From contig JACKAQ010000004.1 in NCBI GenBank assembly GCA_020634975.1, positions 186,001 through 250,000 of the forward strand: DNA of 64,000 bases, in the 5' to 3' direction. The notes below the pieces were generated by a model that was not told the origin of the DNA, made no database searches, and worked only from the letters and a program-made list of their open reading frames with translations. Of this stretch, positions 44,556 through 55,676 are shown in pieces (the stretch's first letter is position 1; each line of letters begins with the position of its first letter). The stretch comes from JACKAQ01 sp020634975 [NCBI: Calditrichia bacterium] (GTDB lineage Bacteria; Calditrichota; Calditrichia; RBG-13-44-9). The position numbers and the translations under genes are program-made.

Positions 44556-45464
44556 ATGAAAAAAATTATTATCACCGGCGCAAACGGACTGCTCGGGCAG
44601 GCACTCGTGAAAACGCTGGAGGGAAAGCACGAACTGCTCGCAACGGCTCGCAACGCATCATTTGCGATTCCGGAAATGTCTGTTAATTATCAAAGTATGG
44701 ACATCACCGATTGGAATGCTACTCGCGATCTGGTTGGCGCTTTTCAACCGGATGTGATCATAAATGCCGCCGCATACACAAATGTGGACGGTTGCGAAAC
44801 CCATCGCGAAGAATGCTGGCGCGCCAATGTGAAAGGCGTGGAAAACCTGGCTCGCGCAGCCCGTCGAAACATGGCGCAACTGGTGCACGTTTCAACAGAT
44901 TATATTTTCGATGGCGAAAACGGACCGTATGACGAAACCCATCCGCCCAATCCGCTCGGCTATTACGGCAAAGCCAAACTGGCATCGGAAAATACTGTCC
45001 GCATGACCGGGATTCCGTATGCTATCATTCGCACAAATGTGGTTTACGGGGTTGGCGCCGGTGTCAAAAACAACTTTTTCCTTTGGGTGTATAACAGTTT
45101 GAAATCCGGGAAAAACATCAATGTGGTCACCGACCAATTTAACAATCCCACATTGGCAGAAGATTTGGCAACGGGTATTCAACTGCTGATCGAAAAATCG
45201 AAATACGGCATTTTTAATATCGCCGGTGAACCGTATCTGAATCGATTCGATTTTGCTTGCAAAATTGCCGAAGTTTTCGGATTTTCACAGGATTTAATCC
45301 ATCCCGTAACGTCGGATGCACTGGTTCAGGCATCGCCGAGACCCATGCGGGGCGGGTTGGTAATTGACAAAGCAAAACGAGAATTGGATTATCATCCCCG
45401 GTCGCTGGAAAATGCGTTTACATTTCTGGCACCATTTGTGGATGCGGAAAATCTGGAGCGCTGA
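44556..45464 (+). CDS. RmlD-like dTDP-4-dehydrorhamnose reductase family protein
   Basis: About 302 residues. The Rossmann signature T-G-A-N-G-L-L-G is at the N-terminus and the catalytic Tyr-Lys pair appears as Y-Y-G-K-A-K-L, with V-S-T-D-Y-I-F-D just before. These are the marks of the extended SDR enzymes RmlD and related sugar-nucleotide reductases. ATG 44556 gives the usual MKKIIITG start. The ATG at 44535 is possible. Its stop overlaps the start of the next gene by one base, so the two are coupled. No rmlA, B or C lies nearby, so the exact substrate is uncertain. Confidence 0.85.
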   Translation: MKKIIITGANGLLGQALVKTLEGKHELLATARNASFAIPEMSVNYQSMDITDWNATRDLVGAFQPDVIINAAAYTNVDGCETHREECWRANVKGVENLARAARRNMAQLVHVSTDYIFDGENGPYDETHPPNPLGYYGKAKLASENTVRMTGIPYAIIRTNVVYGVGAGVKNNFFLWVYNSLKSGKNINVVTDQFNNPTLAEDLATGIQLLIEKSKYGIFNIAGEPYLNRFDFACKIAEVFGFSQDLIHPVTSDALVQASPRPMRGGLVIDKAKRELDYHPRSLENAFTFLAPFVDAENLER

Positions 45465-46183
45465 TGAAAAAAACGCTGATTATCGTTCCGACTTATAACG
45501 AACGAGAAAATGTTCCTACCTTGCTGAAACACGTTTTTGGATTGAACATACCTGATTTACATATTTTGATTATTGATGACAATTCGCCAGATGGTACCGC
45601 AGAGCTGATTCACGAAGCGATGAAAACGGAAGATCGCCTGTTCATTTTGGAACGCCCCGGAAAAATGGGGCTGGGAACGGCGTATATCAGCGGATTTCGC
45701 TACGCGCTGGCGCACGATTACGATTATATTTTTGAGATGGACGCGGATATGTCGCATGATCCGAAGGAAATTCCCAATTTTCTGAAAGCCATCGAAGAAG
45801 CGGATTTGGTGATCGGCTCTCGCTACCTGAAAGGTGTAAATGTGATCAATTGGCCGCTTTCCCGGTTAATTTTGAGCATGTTTGCCAGCTATTACACCCG
45901 GATTGTCACCGGATTGCCGTTGTTCGATTGCACCGCAGGCTACAAATGTTTTCGTCGCGAAGTGCTGGAAGCCATTCCGTTGGAAAAGGTTCGTTCCAAT
46001 GGCTATTCTTTTCAAATTGAAATGAATTTCAAAGCGTGGAAACGGGGATTCAGCATCAAAGAGATCCCGATAATTTTTTACGATCGCACGGTGGGAAATT
46101 CCAAAATGTCGCGGAAAATTATGTACGAAGCTGCATATATGGTTTGGAAATTGAAAATTGCCAGCCTGTTCGGAAAATATTAA
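45464..46183 (+). CDS. Polyprenol-phosphate mannosyltransferase-like GT2 (DPM1 type)
   Basis: 239 residues, a compact GT2 enzyme. I-V-P-T-Y-N-E-R-E-N near the N-terminus, D-D-N-S-P-D-G-T and the metal-binding D-A-D-M-S-H-D-P match dolichol/polyprenol-phosphate mannose or glucose synthases. It should load a sugar onto a polyprenyl phosphate at the cytosolic side of the inner membrane. It has no C-terminal membrane domain, as in the soluble DPM1 subclass. It shares one base with the RmlD-like gene. Confidence 0.92.
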   Translation: MKKTLIIVPTYNERENVPTLLKHVFGLNIPDLHILIIDDNSPDGTAELIHEAMKTEDRLFILERPGKMGLGTAYISGFRYALAHDYDYIFEMDADMSHDPKEIPNFLKAIEEADLVIGSRYLKGVNVINWPLSRLILSMFASYYTRIVTGLPLFDCTAGYKCFRREVLEAIPLEKVRSNGYSFQIEMNFKAWKRGFSIKEIPIIFYDRTVGNSKMSRKIMYEAAYMVWKLKIASLFGKY

Positions 46184-46280
46184 TCCGCAAACTAAATTGA
46201 TTCGACCCATTTTTTTGAAATACATCAAAAAATGTGTATATTGACCTGTTATTTGAGAATATGATCGCAGAGGTTTTGCA

Positions 46281-47246
46281 TTGAAAAAAACGTTTCGGGT
46301 AATTTTAGATTTCGAAAAACCGGTTGTTGAACTTCAGAAAAAAATCAATGAAATGGAAGAATACGCCCGGGAAACCGGCGTTGAGATTTCGGATGATTTG
46401 AACCGGTTGCGCAAAAAAGCGGACACGCTGCGTCAGGATATTTACTCCAAACTGACGCCCTGGCAACGCGTTCAGTTAGCGCGTCACCTCGACCGCCCGT
46501 TTACGCTGGATCACATCCGGCGCATCAGCGATGAATTTATCGAGCTGCACGGCGACCGGGCATTTGCCGACGATCCTGCGATGGTTTGCGGCATCGGCAA
46601 AATTGATGAATTCCGGGTGGTGATGATCGGGCACCAAAAGGGCCGTGATGTGAAAGAAAATCTCTATCGCAATTTCGGGATGTCCAATCCGGAAGGTTAT
46701 CGTAAAGCGTTGAGAACAATGAAATTAGCCGCAAAATTTAACCTGCCTATTTTAACATTTATCGATACACCCGGTGCATATCCCGGGCTTGGCGCAGAGG
46801 AACGGGGACAGGCGGAAGCGATCGCCCGTAATTTGCTGGAAATGTCCCGGTTGCCAGTTCCTATTATCGTTACGGTTATCGGCGAAGGTGCATCCGGCGG
46901 CGCGTTGGGTATCGGCGTTGGCGACGTTATTTTGATGATGGAAAACTGCTGGTATTCAGTAATTTCACCGGAAGGCTGTGCCGCAATTTTGTGGAAAGAT
47001 AACGCTAAAGCACCCATCGCTGCAGACGCAATGAAGCTGACGGCGCCGGATCTCAAAAAGCTCAATATTATTGATAAAATTGTACCGGAACCGCCCGGCG
47101 GCGCACATTGGGATCACGATGCAGCAGCCGTTTTGTTAAAAAAAGCATTGCTCACCGAGCTGAAACGGTTGACAAAAATTGCTCCGGATAAACTCGTAGA
47201 AAAACGAATTGAAAAATATGCCGCAATGGGCGCATGGAGTGAATAA
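46281..47246 (+). CDS. accA: Acetyl-CoA carboxylase carboxyltransferase subunit alpha
   Basis: 321 residues, full length. An N-terminal helical pair (E-L-Q-K-K-I-N-E-M) leads to the crotonase-fold domain with the biotin-CoA site motifs I-G-H-Q-K-G-R, F-I-D-T-P-G-A-Y-P-G and G-E-G-A-S-G-G-A-L. The enzyme makes malonyl-CoA for fatty-acid synthesis together with AccD, which is not in the window. TTG 46281 is the start, with AGAGG upstream, as no ATG gives the conserved N-terminus. The Trm112-like gene follows after 12 bases. Confidence 0.97.
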   Translation: MKKTFRVILDFEKPVVELQKKINEMEEYARETGVEISDDLNRLRKKADTLRQDIYSKLTPWQRVQLARHLDRPFTLDHIRRISDEFIELHGDRAFADDPAMVCGIGKIDEFRVVMIGHQKGRDVKENLYRNFGMSNPEGYRKALRTMKLAAKFNLPILTFIDTPGAYPGLGAEERGQAEAIARNLLEMSRLPVPIIVTVIGEGASGGALGIGVGDVILMMENCWYSVISPEGCAAILWKDNAKAPIAADAMKLTAPDLKKLNIIDKIVPEPPGGAHWDHDAAAVLLKKALLTELKRLTKIAPDKLVEKRIEKYAAMGAWSE

Positions 47247-47258
47247 GGGAGGCTAAGT

Positions 47259-47480
47259 ATGTTAAGTGAAACAATGTTAAGTATTCTTGTTTGCCCGAAA
47301 TGTAAAGGCGATTTGCGATACGAGCAAGCCAATTCCGAGCTGGTTTGCGAAAATTGCAACCTGGCTTATCCTATCGTCGATGATATTCCGAATATGTGCA
47401 TCGATCAGGCGATCCATTTAAACACGATTGATGCGCAACCCGGGCAATCGGATGATCAATCGCCCACCGAAGCACCCTGA
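47259..47480 (+). CDS. Trm112-family zinc-ribbon protein
   Basis: 73 residues. L-V-C-P-K-C-K-G and L-V-C-E-N-C-N-L form a four-cysteine zinc ribbon, followed by Y-P-I-V-D-D-I-P-N-M, the signature of the Trm112 family, which in other organisms activates methyltransferases. A short acidic Gln/Asp/Ser tail is added at the C-terminus. ATG 47259 follows GGGAGG. The 3' end overlaps the convergent kinase gene by 25 bases. Confidence 0.88.
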   Translation: MLSETMLSILVCPKCKGDLRYEQANSELVCENCNLAYPIVDDIPNMCIDQAIHLNTIDAQPGQSDDQSPTEAP

Positions 47481-50400
47481 TCATCGCTGAACACCTGTTC
47501 AATGATCATCAATAGTTGGTGCAGGTCGTATGGCTTGGAAAGAATTGTGTCTACGTATGCTTCGTGGTTGATCAATTCATCTTCTGCGTGCATTCCCCAA
47601 CCGGTAACCAAAATTACCTTCGAAGCTGGCAATAATCCCTTCACTTTTTCGGCAACTTCCCAACCGGACATTTCCGGCATTCCCAAATCTGTCAGAACAA
47701 CATCATAGTCGCATTCGCCGATTTTATCCAGCGCTTCTTTTCCGCTGGTAGCCATATCCACCCGGTCAAATTTCAATTTCAGCACTTCGACAATCGTTTT
47801 GAGCAAGTCGATTTCATCATCCACAACCAGTAATTTGATGCTGCTGGAGGTTTTGATTTTTGGCGAAATTGCAATTACCGGTTTATGTTCCTGATCGGGA
47901 ATTTCCGTTGAAATCGGTAAATACAGAATAAATTTGGTACCGACACCCACTTCGCTTTCCACTTCGATATCACCACGCAATGAGGTTGTGATGCGATAAA
48001 CGACGCTCAAACCCAATCCGGTTCCATTCCGGCCTTTGGTTGTGAAAAACGGATCGAAAATCTTTTTGCGAACTTCCGGCGGCATTCCGCAGCCGGTATC
48101 TTGAATAATGACAATTGCTTCGTGTGTTTTGGGTTCACGCCACGTTTCAATTTTTAATTCTCCGCCATCAGGCATTGCATCGAATGCGTTGAAAATCAGG
48201 TTTGTGAAAATTTCCCGGAATTCCGCAGGATTGCCGGAAACCACCAACGACGGGTCCATATTTGTGGTGATTATCGTTTCCTGCCCTTTGATTTGCGTTT
48301 TAGCTTTAATTTTTTGCTGAGAGAACATCAAGCTGTCGTTGATCAAATCTTTCAGATACAACGGTTTTGCCTCACGCGTATCCTGTCGGTGATTCAGTTC
48401 CTGCAGTTTGCGAACCATTTCCGCGCCGTCTTTCGCGGCTTTTTCGATCACATCGAGATCTTCCCGCAAAAATTTCTGTTTGATGTTCATTTGCAACAAT
48501 TGGGTTCTGCCAAGAATCGTCATAAGATAATTGTTGAAGTCATGTGCAGCGCCCGATGCCAGCTCGCCAATGGTTCGGATGCGTTCTGTTAAAATTAGCT
48601 TGTCTTGCAACTGTAAACGTTCGGTAATATCGATGCCGGAAAGATAAATGCTATCCTCCTCTTCAGGCGCAAAAACGGTAAACTGGAACACCTGGTCTTC
48701 CAGATTGTGCAGATATTCCTGTGCAATCCCGATAGGGAAAGAATTGCTCTGCAATTCAAACAATAACGTTACCGGTAGCAATTGCTTTACTTTTTTGAGC
48801 TTCAGATTATGAGTCAATTGTTTCGCTGTGTTATTGGCGTAAATAATGTTGCCGGCTTTGTCTAAACTCAACACAATATTGGGATCAACTTCTGGAAAGC
48901 GGGAGAGATAGCGAATCCGCGCTTCGCGTTCGCGATCCTGCGTTACATCCTGAATGGTAAAAATGCCGCCAATAAAATGTTCGGAGCGATTAAACAACGG
49001 GAAAAACTGCCGGATGAGTGATTTGCCAGTGCCCACATCAACCCAATCGACATTTTTGTGATGCTGATTCGTATCCGGGTTCGAATGAACCGCGATTTTG
49101 TGTGATGATATATCGAAAAATTCCGAAAGATCGAACGAACTTCGGTGATTTTCTTTGTTGAAAATTTGCCAAAATGTTTTGTTTACCCTGCGCGATTTGA
49201 ATTCAGCATCAACCACCACCAACCCGATCTGAACCTCATCGAATGTCATTTTCCATTCCTGCTCTGCCTGAATGGTTTGCTGGAACAATTGGTTGTGATC
49301 CAGTGCGAGCGTCAATTCTTTCAGAATCGATCGCATCAACTCCAGATGCGAAACATACGATAAATCCGGCAACATTTGTTTACAAACACCCATCAGCATC
49401 ACGTCGCCGTGAATGGATGTGGCATCTTCGATGGCCAAAAATGTGGTCGGATTCAGTTGCTTTATCTCTTCGCTGAATGACTGGATAAACGGCGGCACTT
49501 CGTCATCATTCACATAAAAGAAGGGTGATTTCGGAAGTTTGAAATTAACCGGAAGCTTTTCGGGAAACAATTTTTCGCAAATGCCCTGCACAGAGTGTTT
49601 TGCGATGCGTTGCCATTCCACGCCATTGTGTTTCTGATAAATCGCCAGATGGTCGTATGAAAACGAAATTGCCATATCGATAAGTGCTTCATTCAAAATA
49701 AAATTGGCGGAAGCGTTATTTTTGATATAGCTGAACAAATTATAAAACAGGTGCAACTTGCGGTTTTGCCGCTCCAACTGGTCGAATTGCATGCCGTTTT
49801 TCAATGCGACGGTCAGGTGGTTGATAATTTGTTCGATGAATTGAATATCTTCTTGTTTTATCGCTTTAAAATTGCTGAACGAAACGCTCAGGATTCCCAA
49901 AATTTCATCTTTAAAATGAATCGGGAAACAGATTAAATCGCGAACACCCTTTGATTTCAATTGTTTGAAATAATTTTGTTCGTGATCGTGCTGGAGTGTC
50001 TGGACAAAATAAATCGAATGGGAATTGTTGAATTCCATCGTCGGTTCAAAGCGGATCAGTTTTTCGTTCGAAAAACGTCCGGAGTTGTTTGCTTCGCACT
50101 CATAAATCAGGCGATAAATGCCGTCTTTCGGAAAAACGGGGATAAAAAAACTGAGCGACTGGAATGGAATAATTCGCTGAAATTTTCGAGAAAAACCGAT
50201 CAGCGTTTCGCGGATATCCAGCGTGGCGTTCACAATTGCGGACAAATCTTCCAAAAAACTGAGTCTGGCATTTTGGCGGGTAATCTGGTCTTCGCGCAGC
50301 GCCATTTCCAACCGGTGGCGTTTTTCGCGGGTAATATTGCGGATGATGCCCACCAGCGCCAATAATTCATCGTGTTCGTCCCGCACAGGCTTGATGTCCA

Positions 50401-51052
50401 TGTGGATCGAAATCGGCAGTAAATTTGCGCCCTGCTGAGTGACTTCGCCTTTCCAGCCGTGATAAATGGCTGCCGGAAAAATATCTTTTTCCAGCTCCGG
50501 CGTGTGATAAATCCCAAACAAAGTGAATAGCGATTTACCCAATAATTCTTCGCTGCTGAACCCGGTGATATTTTCCAGCGCTTTATTAACAAACAGTATT
50601 TTGCCGTTTACGCGCGGTTCGATAATCAGGATACCCTCGCCGATGCTCTCCAGCGCTTTCAACATCAAACTCAGAATGCTGGAAGTTTCCTGTGGATCAT
50701 TTTGGCTGATACCCGCTTTTTTTACGATGTTTGGCAGTGAGTAAATGATCTGCTGCAAATTGGCGTTTAGCTGCTCATAATTCAGCAAATTTTCGAATCG
50801 TTTTTGGGATGCCAAAATCAGCAACCGGTCTCGCAACCGAAACAGCGAGTCCACCAATTGTTGAATCGTCAAGTTGGTTTCATTCATGTGCGAATGAATA
50901 AGCTCGACATTTTCCAGCAGCAAATGTTGCTTGCCGTTTAAAATCGCATCGAAAAATATTGCGGAAAGTTTTTTGTTGGTAAGAATATGATCGTCAAAAA
51001 AGGCGGCAGTCCGAATTGCGCTTTTCCATTCCCTTAGAATAATATCTTCCAT
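47456..51052 (-). CDS. Large cytosolic hybrid histidine kinase with PAS, GAF and receiver domains
   Basis: 1198 residues and no membrane helix. Domain order by pattern: an N-terminal helical segment (1-125), PAS (~128-250), GAF (~265-425), a second GAF-like region (~445-590), PAS-like regions (~600-720 and ~735-820), a HisKA domain with the phospho-acceptor in A-H-D-F-N-N-Y, a HATPase domain (D-T-G-C-G-M-P and G-R-N-G-T-G-L-G-L) and a C-terminal receiver with D-D-E and [11 protein letters not shown]. It integrates several cytosolic signals. The output partner is unknown. ATG 51052 has a weak ribosome binding site. The polysaccharide genes that follow upstream are on the same strand, but a 257-base gap makes a shared transcript uncertain. 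Confidence 0.93.
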   Translation of the reverse strand: MEDIILREWKSAIRTAAFFDDHILTNKKLSAIFFDAILNGKQHLLLENVELIHSHMNETNLTIQQLVDSLFRLRDRLLILASQKRFENLLNYEQLNANLQQIIYSLPNIVKKAGISQNDPQETSSILSLMLKALESIGEGILIIEPRVNGKILFVNKALENITGFSSEELLGKSLFTLFGIYHTPELEKDIFPAAIYHGWKGEVTQQGANLLPISIHMDIKPVRDEHDELLALVGIIRNITREKRHRLEMALREDQITRQNARLSFLEDLSAIVNATLDIRETLIGFSRKFQRIIPFQSLSFFIPVFPKDGIYRLIYECEANNSGRFSNEKLIRFEPTMEFNNSHSIYFVQTLQHDHEQNYFKQLKSKGVRDLICFPIHFKDEILGILSVSFSNFKAIKQEDIQFIEQIINHLTVALKNGMQFDQLERQNRKLHLFYNLFSYIKNNASANFILNEALIDMAISFSYDHLAIYQKHNGVEWQRIAKHSVQGICEKLFPEKLPVNFKLPKSPFFYVNDDEVPPFIQSFSEEIKQLNPTTFLAIEDATSIHGDVMLMGVCKQMLPDLSYVSHLELMRSILKELTLALDHNQLFQQTIQAEQEWKMTFDEVQIGLVVVDAEFKSRRVNKTFWQIFNKENHRSSFDLSEFFDISSHKIAVHSNPDTNQHHKNVDWVDVGTGKSLIRQFFPLFNRSEHFIGGIFTIQDVTQDREREARIRYLSRFPEVDPNIVLSLDKAGNIIYANNTAKQLTHNLKLKKVKQLLPVTLLFELQSNSFPIGIAQEYLHNLEDQVFQFTVFAPEEEDSIYLSGIDITERLQLQDKLILTERIRTIGELASGAAHDFNNYLMTILGRTQLLQMNIKQKFLREDLDVIEKAAKDGAEMVRKLQELNHRQDTREAKPLYLKDLINDSLMFSQQKIKAKTQIKGQETIITTNMDPSLVVSGNPAEFREIFTNLIFNAFDAMPDGGELKIETWREPKTHEAIVIIQDTGCGMPPEVRKKIFDPFFTTKGRNGTGLGLSVVYRITTSLRGDIEVESEVGVGTKFILYLPISTEIPDQEHKPVIAISPKIKTSSSIKLLVVDDEIDLLKTIVEVLKLKFDRVDMATSGKEALDKIGECDYDVVLTDLGMPEMSGWEVAEKVKGLLPASKVILVTGWGMHAEDELINHEAYVDTILSKPYDLHQLLMIIEQVFSDDQGASVGD

Positions 51053-51309
51053 TTTTGCTCAACTGTTTGAGGTTGCTTAAAATGAGTAACAAAATAGTAT
51101 CGCAATGAAGAATCAGATTTTTATCAAAATAGAATATTATAATCGGAAGCCGTAGTATAATCTTTAGTGCTTAAATGAAAGTGTGTGTATTTTTTTTACA
51201 TTAAATACTACAAAAAAATTACTTCACTGTCGCTGTAATGGTTTTGTAAAATATAGAAAATACAATGATTTAGAGCTTTTTAAATGGAGAGGGTTGACCA
51301 TTTTTCAAA

Positions 51310-52359
51310 TCATTTACTGTCGGTTTTGGACAACACGGCGTTGTAAACAGCTTTTGTGTCCATTGCGATGCGGTCCCATGAAAAATGTTGAGCGATGTGT
51401 TGGGGGAGATCGGGAAATTTAGGCGCCTGCAATGCCGTTTCGATACCGCATTGAATATCTGAAACATCAGCTGGGTTGACATAAGTCGCGTAGTCGCCAA
51501 AATACTCCATTGTTCCGCCATGTGGTGTAATAACGATTTTTGCTCCGGCAAGTGCAGCCTCCAGCGCTGCTCTGCCCGGTGTTTCAAATTGCGATGGGAG
51601 CACAAAAACCGAGCTCGCCGCATACGCCGAAGCCAGCATTTCAGATGTGTTGGGTAATCCTTCGATGAACAAAATGTTGGGATTTTTCCGGATTGCCGAA
51701 AGTATTTCCGGTGTTTCGCCGGTTTGCAAAACCCGGTCAATGAGCACGGTCGGGTGATCAATTTTTTCCAGCGCCCGAACAAGATTGAGCACATTTTTGC
51801 GTGCCGGACCCAAATGCCCGACATGCAAAATGAAATCTTTGAGGCCATATTTTTCGATGAACGGTGCCGGATCGCTATTCAAAAAATGCGCAGAAACACC
51901 ATTATGCAGCACCCGGATTTTTGCGATCGGGAGATCGTAACTCTGTCGCAGCAACTCGCCTTCGGCGATGGTATTCGGGAGCACCATTTCCGACCAGTTG
52001 CAAATGTCCCGGGTGAATCCCCATTGCCACCAAACACCCTGCCAAACTTTCCGGGTCAGCAGATCGATCCGGCTGATTGCCCTGATAATTTTGGGGTTGC
52101 GGCGGCTGTAAAAAATCGGGTTCACGACAAATTTGATGTTTTGATATTTCAGGTTTCGCGCCAAATTGTAAACCGCAAAATTCGCCCCAAACAGATGCAC
52201 CAAATCGCAATTGAACAGCTGCTCGCGGGCATTCCACATATCAAACAGTTGCACATCGACACCCAAATCCCGGAGGTGTGTGGTCAGCGCTTTAATTTTG
52301 ACATCCGGTCCGCCGCCGTACAGCGGAACGCCTTCGTGGGTTGCAAATACAATTTTCAT
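51310..52359 (-). CDS. Family 4 glycosyltransferase of the envelope-polysaccharide cassette
   Basis: 349 residues with a GT-B fold: G-G-G-P-D-V-K near the N-terminus for the acceptor side, H-V-G-H-L-G-P-A-R-K for the hinge and F-V-L-P-S-Q-F-E-T-P-G-R-A-A-L-E-A for the donor site, where the E-T-P-G-x-x-x-L-E motif is the GT4 signature. It is the last gene of a minus-strand cassette with a deacetylase (52405) and a flippase (53979). The sugar specificity is unknown. Start ATG 52359. Confidence 0.9.
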   Translation of the reverse strand: MKIVFATHEGVPLYGGGPDVKIKALTTHLRDLGVDVQLFDMWNAREQLFNCDLVHLFGANFAVYNLARNLKYQNIKFVVNPIFYSRRNPKIIRAISRIDLLTRKVWQGVWWQWGFTRDICNWSEMVLPNTIAEGELLRQSYDLPIAKIRVLHNGVSAHFLNSDPAPFIEKYGLKDFILHVGHLGPARKNVLNLVRALEKIDHPTVLIDRVLQTGETPEILSAIRKNPNILFIEGLPNTSEMLASAYAASSVFVLPSQFETPGRAALEAALAGAKIVITPHGGTMEYFGDYATYVNPADVSDIQCGIETALQAPKFPDLPQHIAQHFSWDRIAMDTKAVYNAVLSKTDSK

Positions 52360-52404
52360 TCGGAATTGTTCAATTGCTAAATAGTTGAATTTATTGAAAT
52401 AATG

Positions 52405-53982
52405 TTACTCGTTTGATTTCGCTTTGCGAATTTGTTTCCAGCGGCTGTAACGCCAGGTGATGTCGTGCACCAGCATTTGGGCGGTGTATTTGTGCTGCTT
52501 TCCGGTTGACTTTTGGGTCACAGATTGCTGATAATCCAATTGAACCGCATCGGTTGTTTCATCAATTATTTGATCGGCGAATTGGAATAAACGGCATTTT
52601 TCGCCGGGAAAAATAACCGCCAATCGCGCTTTTTCCGATGGATGTTCAACCGCCAGATTCAATTTGTTGTCCAACCAGTCTGCCCGCCAGTTTAATTGAT
52701 CGCGAAATTGCCACCATTCTGCAAATTCAGCCATCGTTCCTGCCGGAATTTTTTTGGCGCGGATGTATTCAAAAATGCTGTCGAAAACCACCAGGTTTTT
52801 TTGCCCGGGATGATGGTAGAGAATCACCGGATCGTTGGCGGCAACCTGCCGGTCGATTGTCGCGCGATAGTAATCGATCATTTGCGCCGGCGAATGTTTT
52901 GCCCAATGCAATCGTCCGGTGCTGACCGGATGAACGGGAATTTGCAGCGTTTCGCTAAAACCATCGCCTATCGCCGGCCAAGACGGGAGGTCGTCGTATC
53001 CGGGGGCAAATTCCGAAGAATAGCCGAATTGCTGCCCGGAAATTGCCGCAGCCAGCTGCGGATGCCATTCGCCGAACGGCGCAGCAAAGCCTTTAGGGCG
53101 AATGCCGGCGTGTTGCAAAATGTTCAGTCCGCGCCGAATATCGCGGGCGTTTTCGCCGGTTGTATCAAAAATAGCGTGCCGGAAACAGTGCAGCGCAATT
53201 TCCTGATTGGTCATTTTAGCAAATAAATCGATATGGTTTTGGGCGGAGCGCGTTTCCACAAACCAGGTTGCAGAAATGTTGTGTTTTTTTAGCAAATCAT
53301 GCAATGCTGTAATTTCGTTCGGGTGTGCAAAATCCGTATCGATGCGAAAACTGAACCGGGATGTTGCGCCGTCGGCAAATGGCCAGCAAAACACCAGCGG
53401 TAATTTGCGATGTGCAAACAATTGGACAATCGCCGAAAAAACGATTTTTCGCAATCCGGATTTATCCACCGCACAGACCCGTTCGGAGGGGAATCGTTCG
53501 TCACCGTAACGGGGAAAATTTACTCTGCAGGTGCGAAATGTTGCCGATGCTGCTGCAAATCCGTCCGGAAAAATTACAATTTTGCCATCGCCAAACGGCA
53601 AAACAGCAGTTGTGAATGTGCCGTTTTGGTTGGTGAGTGCGTTCGCCGATGTTGCCACTCGCGAATTCAGCGGAAGCTGAACCGCCGGTAAGTGGTTGAA
53701 AAAAATATCGTTAGCCGGTTGCAGATGGGTGATTTTCAATCGGCGGGTCGGGACGACAAAAATAGTTTCCGCAACGGAAGCTTCGCAAATCGCACATCCG
53801 CCATCGGTGACATATTTCTGGATTTTCGCGGGATGAAACAGGGCCGTATCGTTGATAACGATTGCGGGAAAATCCGCAAGCTGCTGCGCCGAATCTCCGG
53901 CGATATCAAACGGAATACCGGATTGGAGCAGCCAGTGCGTCCAGTGAACATCCGGTTTTAGCAATCCGATCGATAATTTCAC
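52405..53982 (-). CDS. Polysaccharide deacetylase-family protein with an N-terminal extension
   Basis: 525 residues. The C-terminal two-thirds is a NodB-type barrel: S-F-R-I-D-T-D-F-A-H-P-N-E holds the catalytic Asp and metal-binding residues, and I-A-L-H-C-F-R-H-A carries the later His. The first ~190 residues look like a class I glutamine-amidotransferase-type fold and have no assigned role. No signal peptide is seen, so it may act in the cytosol, which is unusual for this family. The start overlaps the flippase stop codon as ATGA, so the two are coupled. Confidence 0.82.
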   Translation of the reverse strand: MKLSIGLLKPDVHWTHWLLQSGIPFDIAGDSAQQLADFPAIVINDTALFHPAKIQKYVTDGGCAICEASVAETIFVVPTRRLKITHLQPANDIFFNHLPAVQLPLNSRVATSANALTNQNGTFTTAVLPFGDGKIVIFPDGFAAASATFRTCRVNFPRYGDERFPSERVCAVDKSGLRKIVFSAIVQLFAHRKLPLVFCWPFADGATSRFSFRIDTDFAHPNEITALHDLLKKHNISATWFVETRSAQNHIDLFAKMTNQEIALHCFRHAIFDTTGENARDIRRGLNILQHAGIRPKGFAAPFGEWHPQLAAAISGQQFGYSSEFAPGYDDLPSWPAIGDGFSETLQIPVHPVSTGRLHWAKHSPAQMIDYYRATIDRQVAANDPVILYHHPGQKNLVVFDSIFEYIRAKKIPAGTMAEFAEWWQFRDQLNWRADWLDNKLNLAVEHPSEKARLAVIFPGEKCRLFQFADQIIDETTDAVQLDYQQSVTQKSTGKQHKYTAQMLVHDITWRYSRWKQIRKAKSNE

Positions 53983-55385
53983 AACAGCATCCTTTTCAAA
54001 AATTCACGGTCTTTTTTGCTGAATTTACCCACCCACAGCAAAACGGGCAGGTAAATTAGAAAAAACATACCCCAAATCAAAATGCCGTTTTGGCTGTGCA
54101 GAAACAAAAATGCGATTGCAGCACAGCCCAAAATCAGCGGTAAAAACAGGGTTCGGAACCAATGGATCGCCAATGTCTGTCTCAGAAAAATGCTGCTGGC
54201 CAGCAACGCAACCAGTTGGTAACAGCCGAGCGCCAAAATCATTCCGTTGATGCCTTGCCAAAAGGTTAGCCACACGCCCGTTAGCATGCTGATGACAAAC
54301 GCAATCCCGTAACTTTGTGAATACGCCCGCTGATTTCCGGTTCCGGCAAGCGTAAATCCGACCACCGAGTTGACAAACGAGCCCAGAAAAAAAAGGCAAA
54401 GGAGTTGAAAAAGCGGGATCGCCGGTAAATATTCAGCGCTGTAAATAATTGGGATTATTAAACTTGAACCCAGCGCAGCAAGAGTGGCAATGGCAACAGC
54501 GGAAAAAGTGACGATGCGCAGCGTGTGTTCCACAACTTCGGAAATTTCGCTATTTGTTTTGTCGGAAATACGGCTGATTGCCGGATAAAAAACGGTGTAA
54601 AAAATCCGGTCGATGACCAGCAACGCCAGCATCAGCCGGAAAGCGGCGCCGTATTGCCCGGCGATTCCGGGTTCGTTCAATCTGTCCAGATAAAAAAATG
54701 GCAGTTGCAACACAATTTGGGAAAGAATGGTCGCGAGCCCCAGAGGCAACGAACTGCGCCAAATGCCAGCTAACGCAGTTACAGAAGATGGCGGTGAAAT
54801 CATGAAGCCGTTCCGGAAAAAGCGCCAACCGAGCCACAACATATTTACTGCCGCGCCGGCAACCCACGCCCAGGCTACCCAAACCACATCTTCCGATGCG
54901 GAAACGAGCAAAATCACCAACAACAAATAGGCAACCATTTGCAGTGTTCGCCCGGTTGCGACGATGCCCATTTGGCTTTTTCCCTGAAAATACCAATCCA
55001 GAAATGCGCCGTTGGGCAGCAGAAAAAGACTAAAAATGAGCGTTAGTTTTCGGATGGACGGATCCGTTTGCAGAAAAAAAGCGTAAGCCATCAATACAGC
55101 CATTGCGATCAGCGAGAGCAGCAATCGGGTTGTGAGAAGTTCTCCGGTAAATTGCGGGATGTTGAGTGTGTTACGGGCAATTTCCCGAGTTCCAAACAAC
55201 GGAATGCCGCCGGTTGACACAATAATCGCATAACTGAGCGCCGCCATCGCGATGTGAATTGAGCCGAATGCAACATCGCCAACTGTTCGGGCAAGATAGG
55301 CCGTAACCAGAAAACCCAACACTTTTGCCAAGCTGTCGCCACCAAAAATGGCGAGCATATTTTTGCTGTGCAGCGATATTTTCAC
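53979..55385 (-). CDS. Wzx-like oligosaccharide flippase (MVF/PST family)
   Basis: 468 residues with 12-14 predicted membrane helices. The N-terminal G-D-S-L-A-K-V-L-G-F-L-V-T-A-Y-L-A-R is characteristic of polysaccharide export flippases, which turn lipid-linked sugar repeat units across the inner membrane. It is the first gene of the cassette that continues with the deacetylase and a glycosyltransferase. A polymerase (Wzy) is not in the window, so the product may be an O-antigen, capsule or a simple glycolipid. Confidence 0.92.
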   Translation of the reverse strand: MKISLHSKNMLAIFGGDSLAKVLGFLVTAYLARTVGDVAFGSIHIAMAALSYAIIVSTGGIPLFGTREIARNTLNIPQFTGELLTTRLLLSLIAMAVLMAYAFFLQTDPSIRKLTLIFSLFLLPNGAFLDWYFQGKSQMGIVATGRTLQMVAYLLLVILLVSASEDVVWVAWAWVAGAAVNMLWLGWRFFRNGFMISPPSSVTALAGIWRSSLPLGLATILSQIVLQLPFFYLDRLNEPGIAGQYGAAFRLMLALLVIDRIFYTVFYPAISRISDKTNSEISEVVEHTLRIVTFSAVAIATLAALGSSLIIPIIYSAEYLPAIPLFQLLCLFFLGSFVNSVVGFTLAGTGNQRAYSQSYGIAFVISMLTGVWLTFWQGINGMILALGCYQLVALLASSIFLRQTLAIHWFRTLFLPLILGCAAIAFLFLHSQNGILIWGMFFLIYLPVLLWVGKFSKKDREFLKRMLL

Positions 55386-55676
55386 TCAGTCACTCGTTTT
55401 CATTCGTTTGCAATTGCTTTGCCAAAAGCAGTATTTAGGCTATAGTTACTGAATTTATTGCTTTTTTATCAATAATTTTTATTTAAATTTCGAACCGTTC
55501 GAATAATTGCGAACAAATGCATCAATGGAAAAACAGCGACATACGAATTCCACAACTGACCTGACTCCGGCACATACCCTAACAGACAAATCGCGGATTT
55601 TCCCAAAAAGACCATCAAGCGGAACGAATATGCTCCGATCTATTAATATCGTAAATAAAACGGAATAGCAAAGCTC

